64,000 nt of DNA from Mesonia aquimarina (GTDB lineage Bacteria; Bacteroidota; Bacteroidia; Flavobacteriales; Flavobacteriaceae), in the NCBI RefSeq assembly GCF_003667275.1, contig NZ_RCNV01000013.1, positions 21,454-85,453 on the forward strand. Direction: 5' to 3'. This document shows positions 55,198 to 63,985 of this stretch, piece after piece. The notes under the pieces are model-generated. The model made no database searches. It worked only from the letters and a program-made list of their open reading frames with translations, and was not told where the DNA came from. The position numbers and the translations under genes are program-made. Within the stretch, counting starts at the first letter, position 1. The number at the start of each line of letters is the position of its first letter.

Positions 55198-55839
55198 ATG
55201 GACATAATTTATAGTAAATTTTTATTAATACTAGTTATATCAATTTTTGGAATGCCAGTTCAATCTCAGAATACTTATTCAGCAGAATATGAGGTTGTAG
55301 CTTATCCGTTTAAAACTTATCAGAGCAACCACAATGATTCTATGTCTAATAAAGAAAAAGAAATATTGGGCAATCAGATTAAACTAGTCTTGCTCAAAAA
55401 AATTTTAGTAAATGATAGATATATGAAAATTATAACCCAAATTGATCGGGAAAATTCGAATCTTTCGGGAATATCTATTGGAAGCAATGCAAAATCAGAT
55501 ACTACATTAATTGATAAAAAGAAAATGATTAAATATTCTGATGGCGAATATTTTAAAATTGAATTAAATTCTATAAACTATTTGCCTAATAAAGAGAATA
55601 CTGTAAAATTAAAAAATGGTGATACTATAATAGTTAAAGAGAATCCTTCAATACCTAAAAATATAGTACCTAACTATGACTTTTCTGGCTTAAAAAATGG
55701 AATTAATTTTATTGAAAAATCAAAAAGCACTACAGTTTTAAAAAAATGGGAGATGACTGATAAAAAATTAGATTTAGAAAGCAATTTTAAAAATCTAGAT
55801 ACTTCTTCTTTAAAAGTATATTCTCCGTACAAGCAGTAG
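55198..55839 (+). CDS. Exported protein of unknown function
   Basis: 213 residues with a signal peptide ending PVQSQ. The mature part begins NTYSAEYEVVAYPFKTYQSN and contains repeated beta-type stretches (FKIELNSINYLPN, TVKLKNGDTIIVKENPS). The start SAEYEV and the KIL..D.. pattern vaguely recall GLPGLI-type proteins of Bacteroidota, but I cannot assign it. The gene stands alone, codon use is AT-rich like its surroundings, and a perfect 44-bp palindrome follows its stop by two bases. Confidence 0.6.
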   Translation: MDIIYSKFLLILVISIFGMPVQSQNTYSAEYEVVAYPFKTYQSNHNDSMSNKEKEILGNQIKLVLLKKILVNDRYMKIITQIDRENSNLSGISIGSNAKSDTTLIDKKKMIKYSDGEYFKIELNSINYLPNKENTVKLKNGDTIIVKENPSIPKNIVPNYDFSGLKNGINFIEKSKSTTVLKKWEMTDKKLDLESNFKNLDTSSLKVYSPYKQ

Positions 55840-55841
55840 AA

Positions 55842-55885
55842 TTTCGATATATATAACCACTAATTAGTGGTTATATATATCGAAA
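55842..55885. repeat. Perfect 44-bp palindrome, probable bidirectional terminator
   Basis: 22-base arms, left one TTTCGATATATATAACCACT plus AA, right one its exact reverse complement, with no spacer (centre TAATTA). It lies between convergent genes 2 bases after a stop codon. The T-tract is weak (CCTCATTTTT), so termination is likely but not certain. Confidence 0.7.
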
Positions 55886-55939
55886 CCTCATTTTTAAAAA
55901 ATTGAAATAAAGTTACATTTTTGTTAAGCTTTATTCTTA

Positions 55940-58579
55940 CTAATCATCTTTTTTACCACCAAATAATCCTCCTAAAATATCTTCAGCTGCATCTTTAACT
56001 TTTTCTTCGTCAGATTTTTCTTTATCGTTTTTGTCTTTTTTGTCATCTTTATCGTTTCCTAAAAGCTTGTCGATTTGCTTTTCAGCTTCATCTTTTAATT
56101 TGTCTTTTGCTTCATCTTTTTGTTGATCGATAATTTGCTGACTCAATTCTTGGGTTGCAGCTTTTAGGTTTACATTTACTTTAGGTGAATCGAAACTACC
56201 GGAAACTCCTACAGGAAGTGAGATTTTGGTGTTTTCTAAATCGGTTTTGGTTAAACTTGCCAACCCACCGCTAATTTCTGAACCTAAATATTTTGCCGGA
56301 ATATCTAAGGTTAAATTATAGTTCATCGTGTTTTCAAAACTATGACTTCCGCCAACATTTATGCCTATATCTTTTACATTAAAATTGAATGGTTTTACGT
56401 TAATTTTTCCATTGCTGAAACTAAATTGCGTTTTGAGATCTTTCAGGTTTAAATTATCCACATTTAAGAAATCCATTTTAGCACTTAGTTGATTTAAAAG
56501 TGGTGTTTTACTTTTATCAACTTTTGCATTTAAAATTTCAGCAATAGCATCACCCGCAATAGAATTGATAATTGGCGTTAAATCATTATTTAAATTTCCG
56601 TTTAGGTTGATGTTGGTGGTTAGGCTTCCTTGTAAAGCTTTGGCAAGTGGCGCAAGATTTTGAAGCAATTCCATTTGATTAAACGATTCAAAAATATCTA
56701 CGCTCGTTAAGCCTAAATCCATATTAAAATTAGGGGTAGCATTTTTTGTGGAAACTTTTCCGTTAAGTGAAATATTTCCGCCAAATATTGTAGCCTTAAT
56801 ATTTTCTAGACTAGCTGTTTCATCTTTAATAATAAGAGCTCCTTTGGTGTTGGTTAAAGTTAAATTATCATATAAAACCTGGTTTGCTGTGAAATCTAAA
56901 CGTGCATCTAAAAATGACGGGATTTTTATAGCTTCTTCTCCTGTTTGCTGTGGTTTTTTTTCTGTTTTTTTATTGCTTGTATTATCAGTTGATTGATCTT
57001 CAGTTTCTGCAACCATAAAATCATTTACAGAAAACGTATTTGATTTTACATTAAATCTTCCTTTTAAAACTTGATCAGAAAAAACATAACCCATAAAATT
57101 TTCTATGCTTCCTGTAATGGTTGCATCAGTTTGTCCTGAAGCTACTTGCATTTCTTCTAGCGTAACTTTCTGGGTGTTAAAATTTAAATTTGCTTTACTG
57201 ATGTTTACTTCATTTGGAATTTCAGGCGAATTATATTTAAAATTCCTTAGGCTTGCTTTTCCACTGCTTTTTACGTTTTGATATTGTTCTTTTTCTATAG
57301 AATTCATATCAAAATTTGTGGTTAAGTTAGCCGTCAAAATTCCGTTAAGGTCTTGTTCTAATTCAAGCGGATACGCATTTTCTAGATTTGCTAAATTTAA
57401 GGTTCCGTTTACGGCAAGATTTACCAACATATTTTCGGTTAAATTTTTAAAACTCCCGTTAGCATTAAAAACATCTTGATCTATTTTAAAGCTAAGTTTG
57501 TTTAAATTTAAATAGGTGTCGGCTAAAGTTCCGGTTTCGTTTTTTAGCGTGGCATCTAAATTTATGTTTTCTACTTTTTTGGGCAAATCCGGATATTTAA
57601 AAGAGGCGTTGCTGCTTTTTAGGGAGATATCCATTTTCGGGATTGTGTTATCATCAACAATTCCTTTTATCATTCCATTTACAGAAAAATCTCCTGTGGT
57701 TTCTACGCCATTAAGATTTTTAGCATATGTTTCTGGAATTACCGCTAAAAAGTTTTTGAAATCTGAAGATGGGGTTTTAAAAGTTAAATCAATTTCATTA
57801 TTGTTTTCGTTTATTTTTACAAACCCATCAAAGGTAAGTGGCAATTGATTGATTAGCGCTTCGTTTTCTAGGAAGGTGTATTTTTGGTTAGCGAGATCCA
57901 TTTCAAAATCAGCGTCTAATTTTAATGAATTTTTGTTTAAATAATTTACGCTGTCCAATTCAAAAGAAACAATCGCATCGGTTTGGGTTTCTAAAGTGGT
58001 TTTGTCAGCAGTAAAATCTCCGTTACCAAAGTGATTAAAATCAGTAATTCTTAAAAACGTTTTGGTGCTTTCATCTAGATAATTGATGCGTGAATTATTA
58101 ATTTCATAATGTTGTACATCTAATGAAAGTCCGCCACTACTTTCAGCAGTAGTTTCTTCAGTTGGAGGTGTGGTTCCGTTGGTAGCTTTTGCGATATCAT
58201 AATTTGCATTTCCGAGCGAATCTACTTTTATATTGATATAAGCTTTATCTAATTTTAATTCGTTTATGCTATACGGACCGCCTTTAAATAATTGTGGAAT
58301 TCCTAAACTCAAACCAAGTTCTTCACTGGTTGCCAGGGTGTCGCCTTCAAAAGGTTGTTTATTAATGACGCTTAGGTTTTTCAGTTTTAGTTCCGCATCC
58401 GGAAAACTAGAAAATAGGCTGAGGCTTAAATCTTCCCATTCTACGGTTGCATTTACATTTTTGTTGATCGATTTTTTTACTGCACGCTCAATAGGTCCTT
58501 TAAATAAAAAGGGGGCAGCAATTAAAAGTACAACAATAACAAGCAGTACAATTCCGGTGATTTTCAGTATTTTTTTCAT
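55940..58579 (-). CDS. AsmA family membrane-anchored protein
   Basis: 879 residues. One N-terminal membrane helix (about 5-26), then AsmA domain (GPIERAVKKSINKNVNATVE, WEDLSLSLFSSFPDAELKL). The long middle part has repeated beta strands expected of bridge-like lipid-transport proteins, and the AsmA C-terminal region is around 620-790 (GLTSVDIFESFNQMELLQNL, ISLPVGVSGSFDSPKVNV). The last 90 residues are very charged (KDDKKDKNDKEKSDEEK). It is likely placed in the periplasm. The queuosine-precursor gene is 6 bp upstream. Confidence 0.88.
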   Translation of the reverse strand: MKKILKITGIVLLVIVVLLIAAPFLFKGPIERAVKKSINKNVNATVEWEDLSLSLFSSFPDAELKLKNLSVINKQPFEGDTLATSEELGLSLGIPQLFKGGPYSINELKLDKAYINIKVDSLGNANYDIAKATNGTTPPTEETTAESSGGLSLDVQHYEINNSRINYLDESTKTFLRITDFNHFGNGDFTADKTTLETQTDAIVSFELDSVNYLNKNSLKLDADFEMDLANQKYTFLENEALINQLPLTFDGFVKINENNNEIDLTFKTPSSDFKNFLAVIPETYAKNLNGVETTGDFSVNGMIKGIVDDNTIPKMDISLKSSNASFKYPDLPKKVENINLDATLKNETGTLADTYLNLNKLSFKIDQDVFNANGSFKNLTENMLVNLAVNGTLNLANLENAYPLELEQDLNGILTANLTTNFDMNSIEKEQYQNVKSSGKASLRNFKYNSPEIPNEVNISKANLNFNTQKVTLEEMQVASGQTDATITGSIENFMGYVFSDQVLKGRFNVKSNTFSVNDFMVAETEDQSTDNTSNKKTEKKPQQTGEEAIKIPSFLDARLDFTANQVLYDNLTLTNTKGALIIKDETASLENIKATIFGGNISLNGKVSTKNATPNFNMDLGLTSVDIFESFNQMELLQNLAPLAKALQGSLTTNINLNGNLNNDLTPIINSIAGDAIAEILNAKVDKSKTPLLNQLSAKMDFLNVDNLNLKDLKTQFSFSNGKINVKPFNFNVKDIGINVGGSHSFENTMNYNLTLDIPAKYLGSEISGGLASLTKTDLENTKISLPVGVSGSFDSPKVNVNLKAATQELSQQIIDQQKDEAKDKLKDEAEKQIDKLLGNDKDDKKDKNDKEKSDEEKVKDAAEDILGGLFGGKKDD

Positions 58580-58585
58580 AATATA

Positions 58586-59275
58586 TTATTCAAGATCTAG
58601 TTCTTCTCCGTGTTTTAAGTTAAAGCTTTTTCGCAAGGCAAAAACACCTGCATATAAAAAAGGTGTGTCGCAAAAAGCTATTAATACTTTAAAAAGGAAA
58701 CCGCTTAAAAGTAAGCCTTCAAAAAGTTTCCATTCTATTTGTCCAAAACTGCAAAGCAAAAATAACACGGTAAACGTGTCTATAAATTGCGATGCAAAAG
58801 TTGAACAGTTATTACGTAACCATAAATATTTTCCTTTCGTCAATTTTTTCCAAAAGTGAAATAATTGAATATCAACGTATTGTGCGATTACGTAGGAAGC
58901 CATCGATGCGCCAACGGCAATTCCTGTTGCGCCAAAAACTTTATTAAACAATTCATTATCAATTGGCGACCAGCTTGTAGCGGGCACTGCGGCTGATACG
59001 TAAATGATTAATAAAGAAAAAAGTGAGGCGAAAATTCCGGCAGTAACTACTTGGTTTGCTTTGCGTTTACCATAAACTTCACTAATTAAATCTGTAATTA
59101 AAAATGTAATTGGGTAAGGCAAAATGCCGACGGAAATTTCAAACCGATAAATTCCAAAAAAATCCCAATAGAAAAATTTTTGAAAAATTAAGTTAGAAAC
59201 CACTAATGATGCAATAAACAAAGAACCTAAAATAAGATAAACTTTATATGCGCTAAATTTTTTACTCCTATCCAA
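58586..59275 (-). CDS. Queuosine precursor transporter, YhhQ type
   Basis: 229 residues, about six membrane helices. YPITFLITDLISEVYGKRKA and ASYVIAQYVDIQLFHFWKKL with LWLRNNCSTFASQFIDTFTV match the YhhQ/DUF165 (vitamin-uptake-like) family, which imports 7-cyano-7-deazaguanine precursors for queuosine in tRNA. It precedes the AsmA gene by 6 bp on the same strand, probably one transcript. Its substrate is inferred from the family. Confidence 0.88.
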   Translation of the reverse strand: MDRSKKFSAYKVYLILGSLFIASLVVSNLIFQKFFYWDFFGIYRFEISVGILPYPITFLITDLISEVYGKRKANQVVTAGIFASLFSLLIIYVSAAVPATSWSPIDNELFNKVFGATGIAVGASMASYVIAQYVDIQLFHFWKKLTKGKYLWLRNNCSTFASQFIDTFTVLFLLCSFGQIEWKLFEGLLLSGFLFKVLIAFCDTPFLYAGVFALRKSFNLKHGEELDLE

Positions 59276-59374
59276 TCTTATTTTTTTGCCGTAATACTTT
59301 TCACAAATTTAGTTTTATGTAGATTTCTTTTGCTTAATTTGCTGTGAAATTGTTAACCTAATTATGTTAAACTT

Positions 59375-59890
59375 TTGAAAAAAAATGAACGTGTTTTGGT
59401 AGCTCTTGGTAGTAATCAAGGTGCTAAATTTGAGAATTTACAAAAAGCAGTTGAGGCTATTTCAAAAAAAATAGGTAAGATCTCTGTAGTTTCTAACGTT
59501 TATAAAACGCCGGCTTTGGGATTTAAAGGAAACGATTTTTTAAATGCTTGCATAATTCTTGAAACTTCCTTTTCCCCTCAACAAAGTTTAACTCAATTAT
59601 TGTTAATTGAAGAATTTTTAGGTAGAAAAAGAAGTGAAAATGGTTATGAAAACCGTACAATAGATCTGGATATAATTTTTTATGCCGATAAAATTATAGC
59701 TGAAGAAAATCTACAAATTCCGCATCCACATTTAGCTGATCGTAAATTTGTTTTAAAACCCTTGGCAGATATAGCGCCAGAATTTGTTCATCCGGTTTTA
59801 CAAAAAAATATAAAACAATTGCTTCAAGAATGTTCAGACAGTTCGTTGATTGAAGTGGTAGAAGAAAAGTTAATACTACCGCAAAACTGA
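59375..59890 (+). CDS. folK: HPPK, 6-hydroxymethyl-dihydropterin pyrophosphokinase
   Basis: 171 residues. The start is TTG at 59375 (MKKNERVLVALGSNQG); an ATG 9 bases later is out of frame. VALGSNQGAKFENLQKAVEA, SNVYKTPALGFKGNDFLNAC and NRTIDLDIIFYADKII are the HPPK signature, with the metal-binding Asp pair in DLDIIF. It phosphorylates the pterin for folate synthesis. It converges with the TrmH-type gene by 3 bp. No folP or folB is adjacent. Confidence 0.93.
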   Translation: MKKNERVLVALGSNQGAKFENLQKAVEAISKKIGKISVVSNVYKTPALGFKGNDFLNACIILETSFSPQQSLTQLLLIEEFLGRKRSENGYENRTIDLDIIFYADKIIAEENLQIPHPHLADRKFVLKPLADIAPEFVHPVLQKNIKQLLQECSDSSLIEVVEEKLILPQN

Positions 59891-59893
59891 TTT

Positions 59894-60430
59894 TTAGCGT
59901 TCTAATTTTACAAACAAATCCCAAATTACAACACCGGCACTAACCGAAATATTGAGCGAATGCTTACTGCCGTATTGCGGAATTTCGATAACTTGATGAC
60001 TTACTGAGACAATTTCTTGCTGAACGCCTTTTACTTCGTTGCCAAAAATTACCGCGTATTTTTTATCTTTTTCCGGTTGAAAATCATCGAGCATTACCGA
60101 ATTTTCAGCTTGTTCTATACTTAAAACCTGAATGTTTTCTTGTTTTAATTTTTCAACTAAATCGGTTGTTTTTTCTACATATTCCCAGGCTACGGTTTCT
60201 GTCGCGCCCAAAGCAGTTTTATGGATATCTTTATGGGGCGGTTGTGCGGTAATTCCGCAGAGGTAAATTTTTTCAATTAAAAAAGCATCGGCTGTTCTAA
60301 AAACTGAACCAATATTATTTAAACTCCGCACATTATCTAAGATAACAATTAGAGGTGTTTTTTTAGCTTCTTTAAAATCCGAAACTGATTTTCGGTCGAG
60401 CTCGCTGTTTTTTAACTTTCGGTTTTCCAT
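59894..60430 (-). CDS. TrmH family RNA 2'-O-methyltransferase
   Basis: 178 residues from ATG 60430; the earlier ATG at 60448 would place the promoter box TACTTTTG inside the coding sequence. VILDNVRSLNNIGSVFRTAD (motif 1), VIFGNEVKGV (motif 2) and IPQYGSKHSLNISVSAGVV (motif 3) give the SpoU fold with its knotted SAM site. The target RNA cannot be told. The -7 box ends 5 bases before the ATG, so the message may be leaderless. Confidence 0.9.
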   Translation of the reverse strand: MENRKLKNSELDRKSVSDFKEAKKTPLIVILDNVRSLNNIGSVFRTADAFLIEKIYLCGITAQPPHKDIHKTALGATETVAWEYVEKTTDLVEKLKQENIQVLSIEQAENSVMLDDFQPEKDKKYAVIFGNEVKGVQQEIVSVSHQVIEIPQYGSKHSLNISVSAGVVIWDLFVKLER

Positions 60431-60435
60431 AGCTG

Positions 60436-60443
60436 CAAAAGTA
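60436..60443 (-). promoter_or_regulatory. -7 box directly before the TrmH-type gene
   Basis: Minus-strand TACTTTTG, 5 bases from ATG 60430. It decides the start and suggests a leaderless mRNA. Confidence 0.55.
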
Positions 60444-60589
60444 TTCATTCTCTTTAAAATTTGAAGAATAAGTTTAAAAGTAAAAACCGAAAAATGTAAA
60501 ATTTCAAAGTCAGAATTTTAAAGTGTATTCTAGTGAAAACTACGAACTGTTAACCGAAAGCCGTAAACTAAAAGCTTACAACCAACCCC

Positions 60590-60675
60590 GCGTTAGGGAT
60601 TGCAGTGAAAATCCTTTTGTGCAGCTTGCGGAATAAAAGATTGTAACGAAAAGCCCGACCCAAAGGGAAACGCCC
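60590..60675 (+). repeat. Structured intergenic repeat, copy 2, upstream of mutS
   Basis: An 86-base unit in the 335-bp gap between the TrmH-type gene and mutS. It starts GCGTTAGGGATTG and ends AAGCCCGACC, then AAACGCCC, the same ends as the thyA-leader copy, in the same orientation to the downstream gene. The outer GCGTT can pair with AACGC. Inside, ATCCTTTT pairs with AAAAGAT with one bulge, and GCA with TGC at the tip. Both copies are followed by GCCCAAAATxTAAT. The rest of the gap (60444-60589, 60676-60765) shows no gene. Confidence 0.7.
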
Positions 60676-60765
60676 AAAATTTAATAACTTATGAGAAGTC
60701 TTTTGTAGAAAGATTTTTATGAAACATCGGATTGCTTATTTTTACGGAAATAAAAAATTAAGATT

Positions 60766-63393
60766 TTGTCAGCAAAAAAAGCCCCAAAAGTTACGCCTTT
60801 AATGAAGCAATATTATGCAATAAAGCATAAATATCCCGATGCGATGCTGTTATTTCGTGTAGGCGATTTTTACGAAACCTTTGGGGAAGATGCGGTTAAG
60901 GCAGCAAAGATTTTAAATATTGTATTGACGAACAGAAACAATGGCAGCGAACGGACAGAATTGGCTGGATTTCCGCACCATTCATTAAATACATATTTAC
61001 CAAAATTGGTAAAATCTGGTGAGCGGGTTGCTATTTGCGATCAATTAGAAGACCCAAAACAAACCAAAACCATCGTAAAACGCGGTGTGACAGAATTGGT
61101 AACGCCAGGTGTAGCTTTAAACGATGAGGTTTTACAAAGCAAGACGAATAATTTTTTATCTTCGGTTCACTTCGGAAAGAAAAACTGCGGAATTTCTTTT
61201 GTTGATGTTTCTACGGGCGAATTTTTAACTGCGCAAGGAAATACAGAATATTTAGATAAATTATTACAAAACTTTAATCCGAGTGAAGTTTTAGTTTCCA
61301 AAAAGCATAAGAAATTATTTACGGAAAAATTTGGTGATAATTTTCATACGTTTTATCTAGAAGATTGGGTTTTTAAGCCCGATTATGCAAGAGAAATTTT
61401 ACATAATCATTTTGAAACAAATTCCTTAAAAGGCTTCGGAATTGAACAGTTAGAAGAGGGAATTATTGCTTCGGGTGCAGTTTTATATTATTTAAGCGAA
61501 ACGCAACATCATAAATTACAACATCTTTCTTCTATCGCGAGAATTGCTGAAGAAGAATATGTTTGGATGGATCGGTTTACGATTAGAAATCTAGAACTTT
61601 ATCATTCGCCGTCTTCGCAAGCGGTTACACTTTTAGAGGTGATTGATAAAACCATTTCGCCTATGGGCGGAAGATTGTTAAAACGTTGGTTAGCGCTACC
61701 TTTAAAAAACTTGGCGAAAATTTCTGAACGGCATGAAGTTGTCGATTTTTTTCTGAAAAATAACGCGTTAAAAGATCAGTTACAATCGCAAATTAAAAAT
61801 ATGAGCGATTTAGAGCGTTTAATTTCTAAAGTGGCAACACAAAAAATTAGTCCGCGTGAAGTTATTCAGCTTAAAAATTCCTTAGATGCAATTGTTCCCA
61901 TAAAACAAGCGACAAAAGAAGCGAAATGCGAACCTTTAAATCGAATTTCAGATAATTTACACGCCTGCGAATTATTGCGAACAAAAATCAGCGAAGCTTT
62001 AAAAGAAGAAGCTCCGGTAAACATCAATAAAGGAAATGCGATAGCCGATGGTTTTTCTGAAGAATTAGACGATTTGCGAAAAATCGCATTTTCAGGGAAA
62101 GATTACCTGGATAAAATGCTACAACGTGAAATTGAAGCGACAGGAATTACCAGTTTAAAAATCGCCAGCAATAACGTGTACGGTTTTTATATTGAAGTGC
62201 GGAATTCGCATAAAGATAAAGTACCCGAAACTTGGGTAAGAAAACAAACGTTAGTTAACGCAGAACGTTACATTACTGAAGAATTAAAAGAATATGAAGC
62301 CAAAATCCTTGGCGCCGAAGAAAAGATTTTTGCCTTGGAACAACAGCTTTTTACAAAATTGGTAGTTTGGTTGAATGATTATATAAAATCGGTTCAGCAA
62401 AATGCGCTTTTAGTTGCGCGTTTAGATTGTTTGTCAAGTTTTGCGCAATTGGCTTTGGAAGAAAACTACGCAAAACCTGTTTTAACTGAAAGTTTTGATT
62501 TATCGATTACCGCCGGTCGTCATCCGGTGATTGAAAAACAACTTCCGGTTGGTGAAAATTATATTACCAATGATTTAAAGCTTGATCGTGAAAATCAACA
62601 AATCGTAATGATTACCGGTCCTAATATGAGTGGTAAATCGGCAATTTTGCGACAAACTGCTTTAATAGTTCTATTAGCGCAAATGGGAAGTTTTGTTCCG
62701 GCGGAAGCTGCAGAAATCGGTTTAATTGATAAAATATTCACAAGAGTAGGAGCAAGCGATAATATAAGTATGGGCGAATCTACCTTTATGGTAGAAATGA
62801 ATGAAACTGCCAATATCTTGAATAATATTTCTGAACGTAGTTTGGTTTTACTTGATGAAATTGGTCGTGGAACAAGTACGTATGACGGGATTTCCATCGC
62901 TTGGGCAATTAGCGAATATTTACATGAACATCCTGCAAAAGCAAAAACTTTGTTTGCCACGCATTATCATGAATTGAATGAAATGACGCAAACCTTTCCT
63001 AGAATTAAAAACTACAATGTTTCCGTAAAAGAACTAAAAGATAATGTTTTATTCCTTCGGAAATTAGTTCCCGGCGGAAGTGAACACAGTTTCGGAATTC
63101 ACGTTGCAAAAATGGCAGGAATGCCACAACAAGTTTTACACCGCGCAAATAAGATCTTAAAAAAACTGGAACAATCGCATGGCGGCGAAGAATTAAGTGG
63201 AAATTTAAAAGCCGCCACAGAAAAAGAACCGCAGCTTAGCTTTTTTCAATTAGATGATCCGTTGCTGGAAGAAATTAAAGAAGAAATATTACATCTTGAT
63301 ATTGATACACTTACGCCGGTAGAAGCTTTAATGAAATTAAATGAAATTAAGCGAATGATACAGCCGGTCAAGTCTGAAACAAAAAAAGTTTGA
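60766..63393 (+). CDS. mutS: DNA mismatch repair protein MutS
   Basis: 875 residues, starting at TTG 60766. The mismatch-recognition motif is [14 protein letters not shown] (about 29-42, canonical Phe-x-Glu). The ATPase has Walker [10 protein letters not shown] (Gly618, Lys624), then [16 protein letters not shown], Walker [17 protein letters not shown] and the ATHYHEL switch. The clamp and connector domains fill the middle. It binds mismatches in newly copied DNA and recruits MutL, whose gene is not in the window. tRNA genes follow. Confidence 0.97.
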   Translation: MSAKKAPKVTPLMKQYYAIKHKYPDAMLLFRVGDFYETFGEDAVKAAKILNIVLTNRNNGSERTELAGFPHHSLNTYLPKLVKSGERVAICDQLEDPKQTKTIVKRGVTELVTPGVALNDEVLQSKTNNFLSSVHFGKKNCGISFVDVSTGEFLTAQGNTEYLDKLLQNFNPSEVLVSKKHKKLFTEKFGDNFHTFYLEDWVFKPDYAREILHNHFETNSLKGFGIEQLEEGIIASGAVLYYLSETQHHKLQHLSSIARIAEEEYVWMDRFTIRNLELYHSPSSQAVTLLEVIDKTISPMGGRLLKRWLALPLKNLAKISERHEVVDFFLKNNALKDQLQSQIKNMSDLERLISKVATQKISPREVIQLKNSLDAIVPIKQATKEAKCEPLNRISDNLHACELLRTKISEALKEEAPVNINKGNAIADGFSEELDDLRKIAFSGKDYLDKMLQREIEATGITSLKIASNNVYGFYIEVRNSHKDKVPETWVRKQTLVNAERYITEELKEYEAKILGAEEKIFALEQQLFTKLVVWLNDYIKSVQQNALLVARLDCLSSFAQLALEENYAKPVLTESFDLSITAGRHPVIEKQLPVGENYITNDLKLDRENQQIVMITGPNMSGKSAILRQTALIVLLAQMGSFVPAEAAEIGLIDKIFTRVGASDNISMGESTFMVEMNETANILNNISERSLVLLDEIGRGTSTYDGISIAWAISEYLHEHPAKAKTLFATHYHELNEMTQTFPRIKNYNVSVKELKDNVLFLRKLVPGGSEHSFGIHVAKMAGMPQQVLHRANKILKKLEQSHGGEELSGNLKAATEKEPQLSFFQLDDPLLEEIKEEILHLDIDTLTPVEALMKLNEIKRMIQPVKSETKKV

Positions 63394-63410
63394 TTTTTTT
63401 GTCAAAAAAA

Positions 63411-63441
63411 TTTGGGTGTATGAAGAAAAGGATTAAATTTG
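63411..63441 (+). promoter_or_regulatory. Promoter of the tRNA-Gly/tRNA-Leu unit
   Basis: TTTG at 63411-63414 and TAAATTTG at 63434-63441, 19 bp apart, the best complete Bacteroidota promoter in the window, 41 bp before tRNA-Gly. Confidence 0.7.
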
Positions 63442-63482
63442 CATCCGAATTTAAGCAACAAAGTTCTTTACATAAGCTTTAC

Positions 63483-63555
63483 GCGAAAATAGCTCAGTTG
63501 GTAGAGCGCCACCTTGCCAAGGTGGAGGTCGCGGGTTCGAATCCCGTTTTTCGCT
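63483..63555 (+). tRNA. tRNA-Gly, anticodon GCC
   Basis: 73 bases. Acceptor GCGAAAA pairs with TTTTCGC, D-arm AGCTCAGTTGGTAGAGC, anticodon stem CCACC/GGTGG with loop TTGCCAA (anticodon GCC), T-loop TTCGAAT in GCGGG/CCCGT. CCA is not encoded. Confidence 0.97.
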
Positions 63556-63594
63556 CTAAGTTAGAAATTGTCTACATATTTTAAAAATATATAG

Positions 63595-63678
63595 GCTCGG
63601 GTGGTGGAATTGGTAGACACGTTGGACTTAAAATCCAATGAACATTAGTTCGTACGGGTTCAAGTCCCGTCCCGAGTA
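63595..63678 (+). tRNA. tRNA-Leu, anticodon TAA
   Basis: 84 bases, with the long variable arm of class II tRNAs. Acceptor GCTCGGG pairs with CCCGAGT, anticodon stem TTGGA/TCCAA with loop CTTAAAA (anticodon TAA, reads UUA), variable arm GAACATTAGTTC, T-arm ACGGGTTCAAGTCCCGT. It is 39 bases after tRNA-Gly. Confidence 0.97.
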
Positions 63679-63681
63679 CTC

Positions 63682-63721
63682 AAACCCTCTTTAATCTTTT
63701 GATTTTAGAGGGTTTTTTTTT
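63682..63721 (+). terminator. Terminator of the tRNA unit
   Basis: AAACCCTCT and AGAGGGTTT arms with a 16-base loop and T-tract of nine, 3 bases after tRNA-Leu. Confidence 0.92.
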
Positions 63722-63985
63722 GAAAATGATTTTATATTTGTTGCAAACCTATTTTCATTAAGTTGAATGAAAAGTGACATTTCCCCTGATCGACCTTTCT
63801 AAGTTTACTGTTTGTTTTCCTATTATTTCTGTGAATACAAATCGCTGATTGAGTTTGTGCTAATTTGAAAAATACCCGCTAAAGGGGATGTTTTCAATCT
63901 AGATATCGTTTTACCTTTACATTACAGATTAGTTGATTAATTGTTAAAGCTAATTTTAAAACCCTAGAGGTGTTAAGTTTTCAGC
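63722..63985 (+). other. Long gene-free leader before a new frame at the window end
   Basis: No reading frame or RNA gene was recognised. A TATATTTG box lies at 63733-63740. An imperfect inverted repeat ATACCC-GCTAAA-GGGGAT lies at 63872-63889. An ATG at 63986 opens MKKVI..., the start of a likely exported protein, cut by the window after five codons. If the box is its promoter, the leader is about 245 bases. Confidence 0.4.

Noticed and set aside
63390..63584. 64-codon frame over the tRNA-Gly region
   Set aside because: It runs through the tRNA promoter and tRNA-Gly itself.
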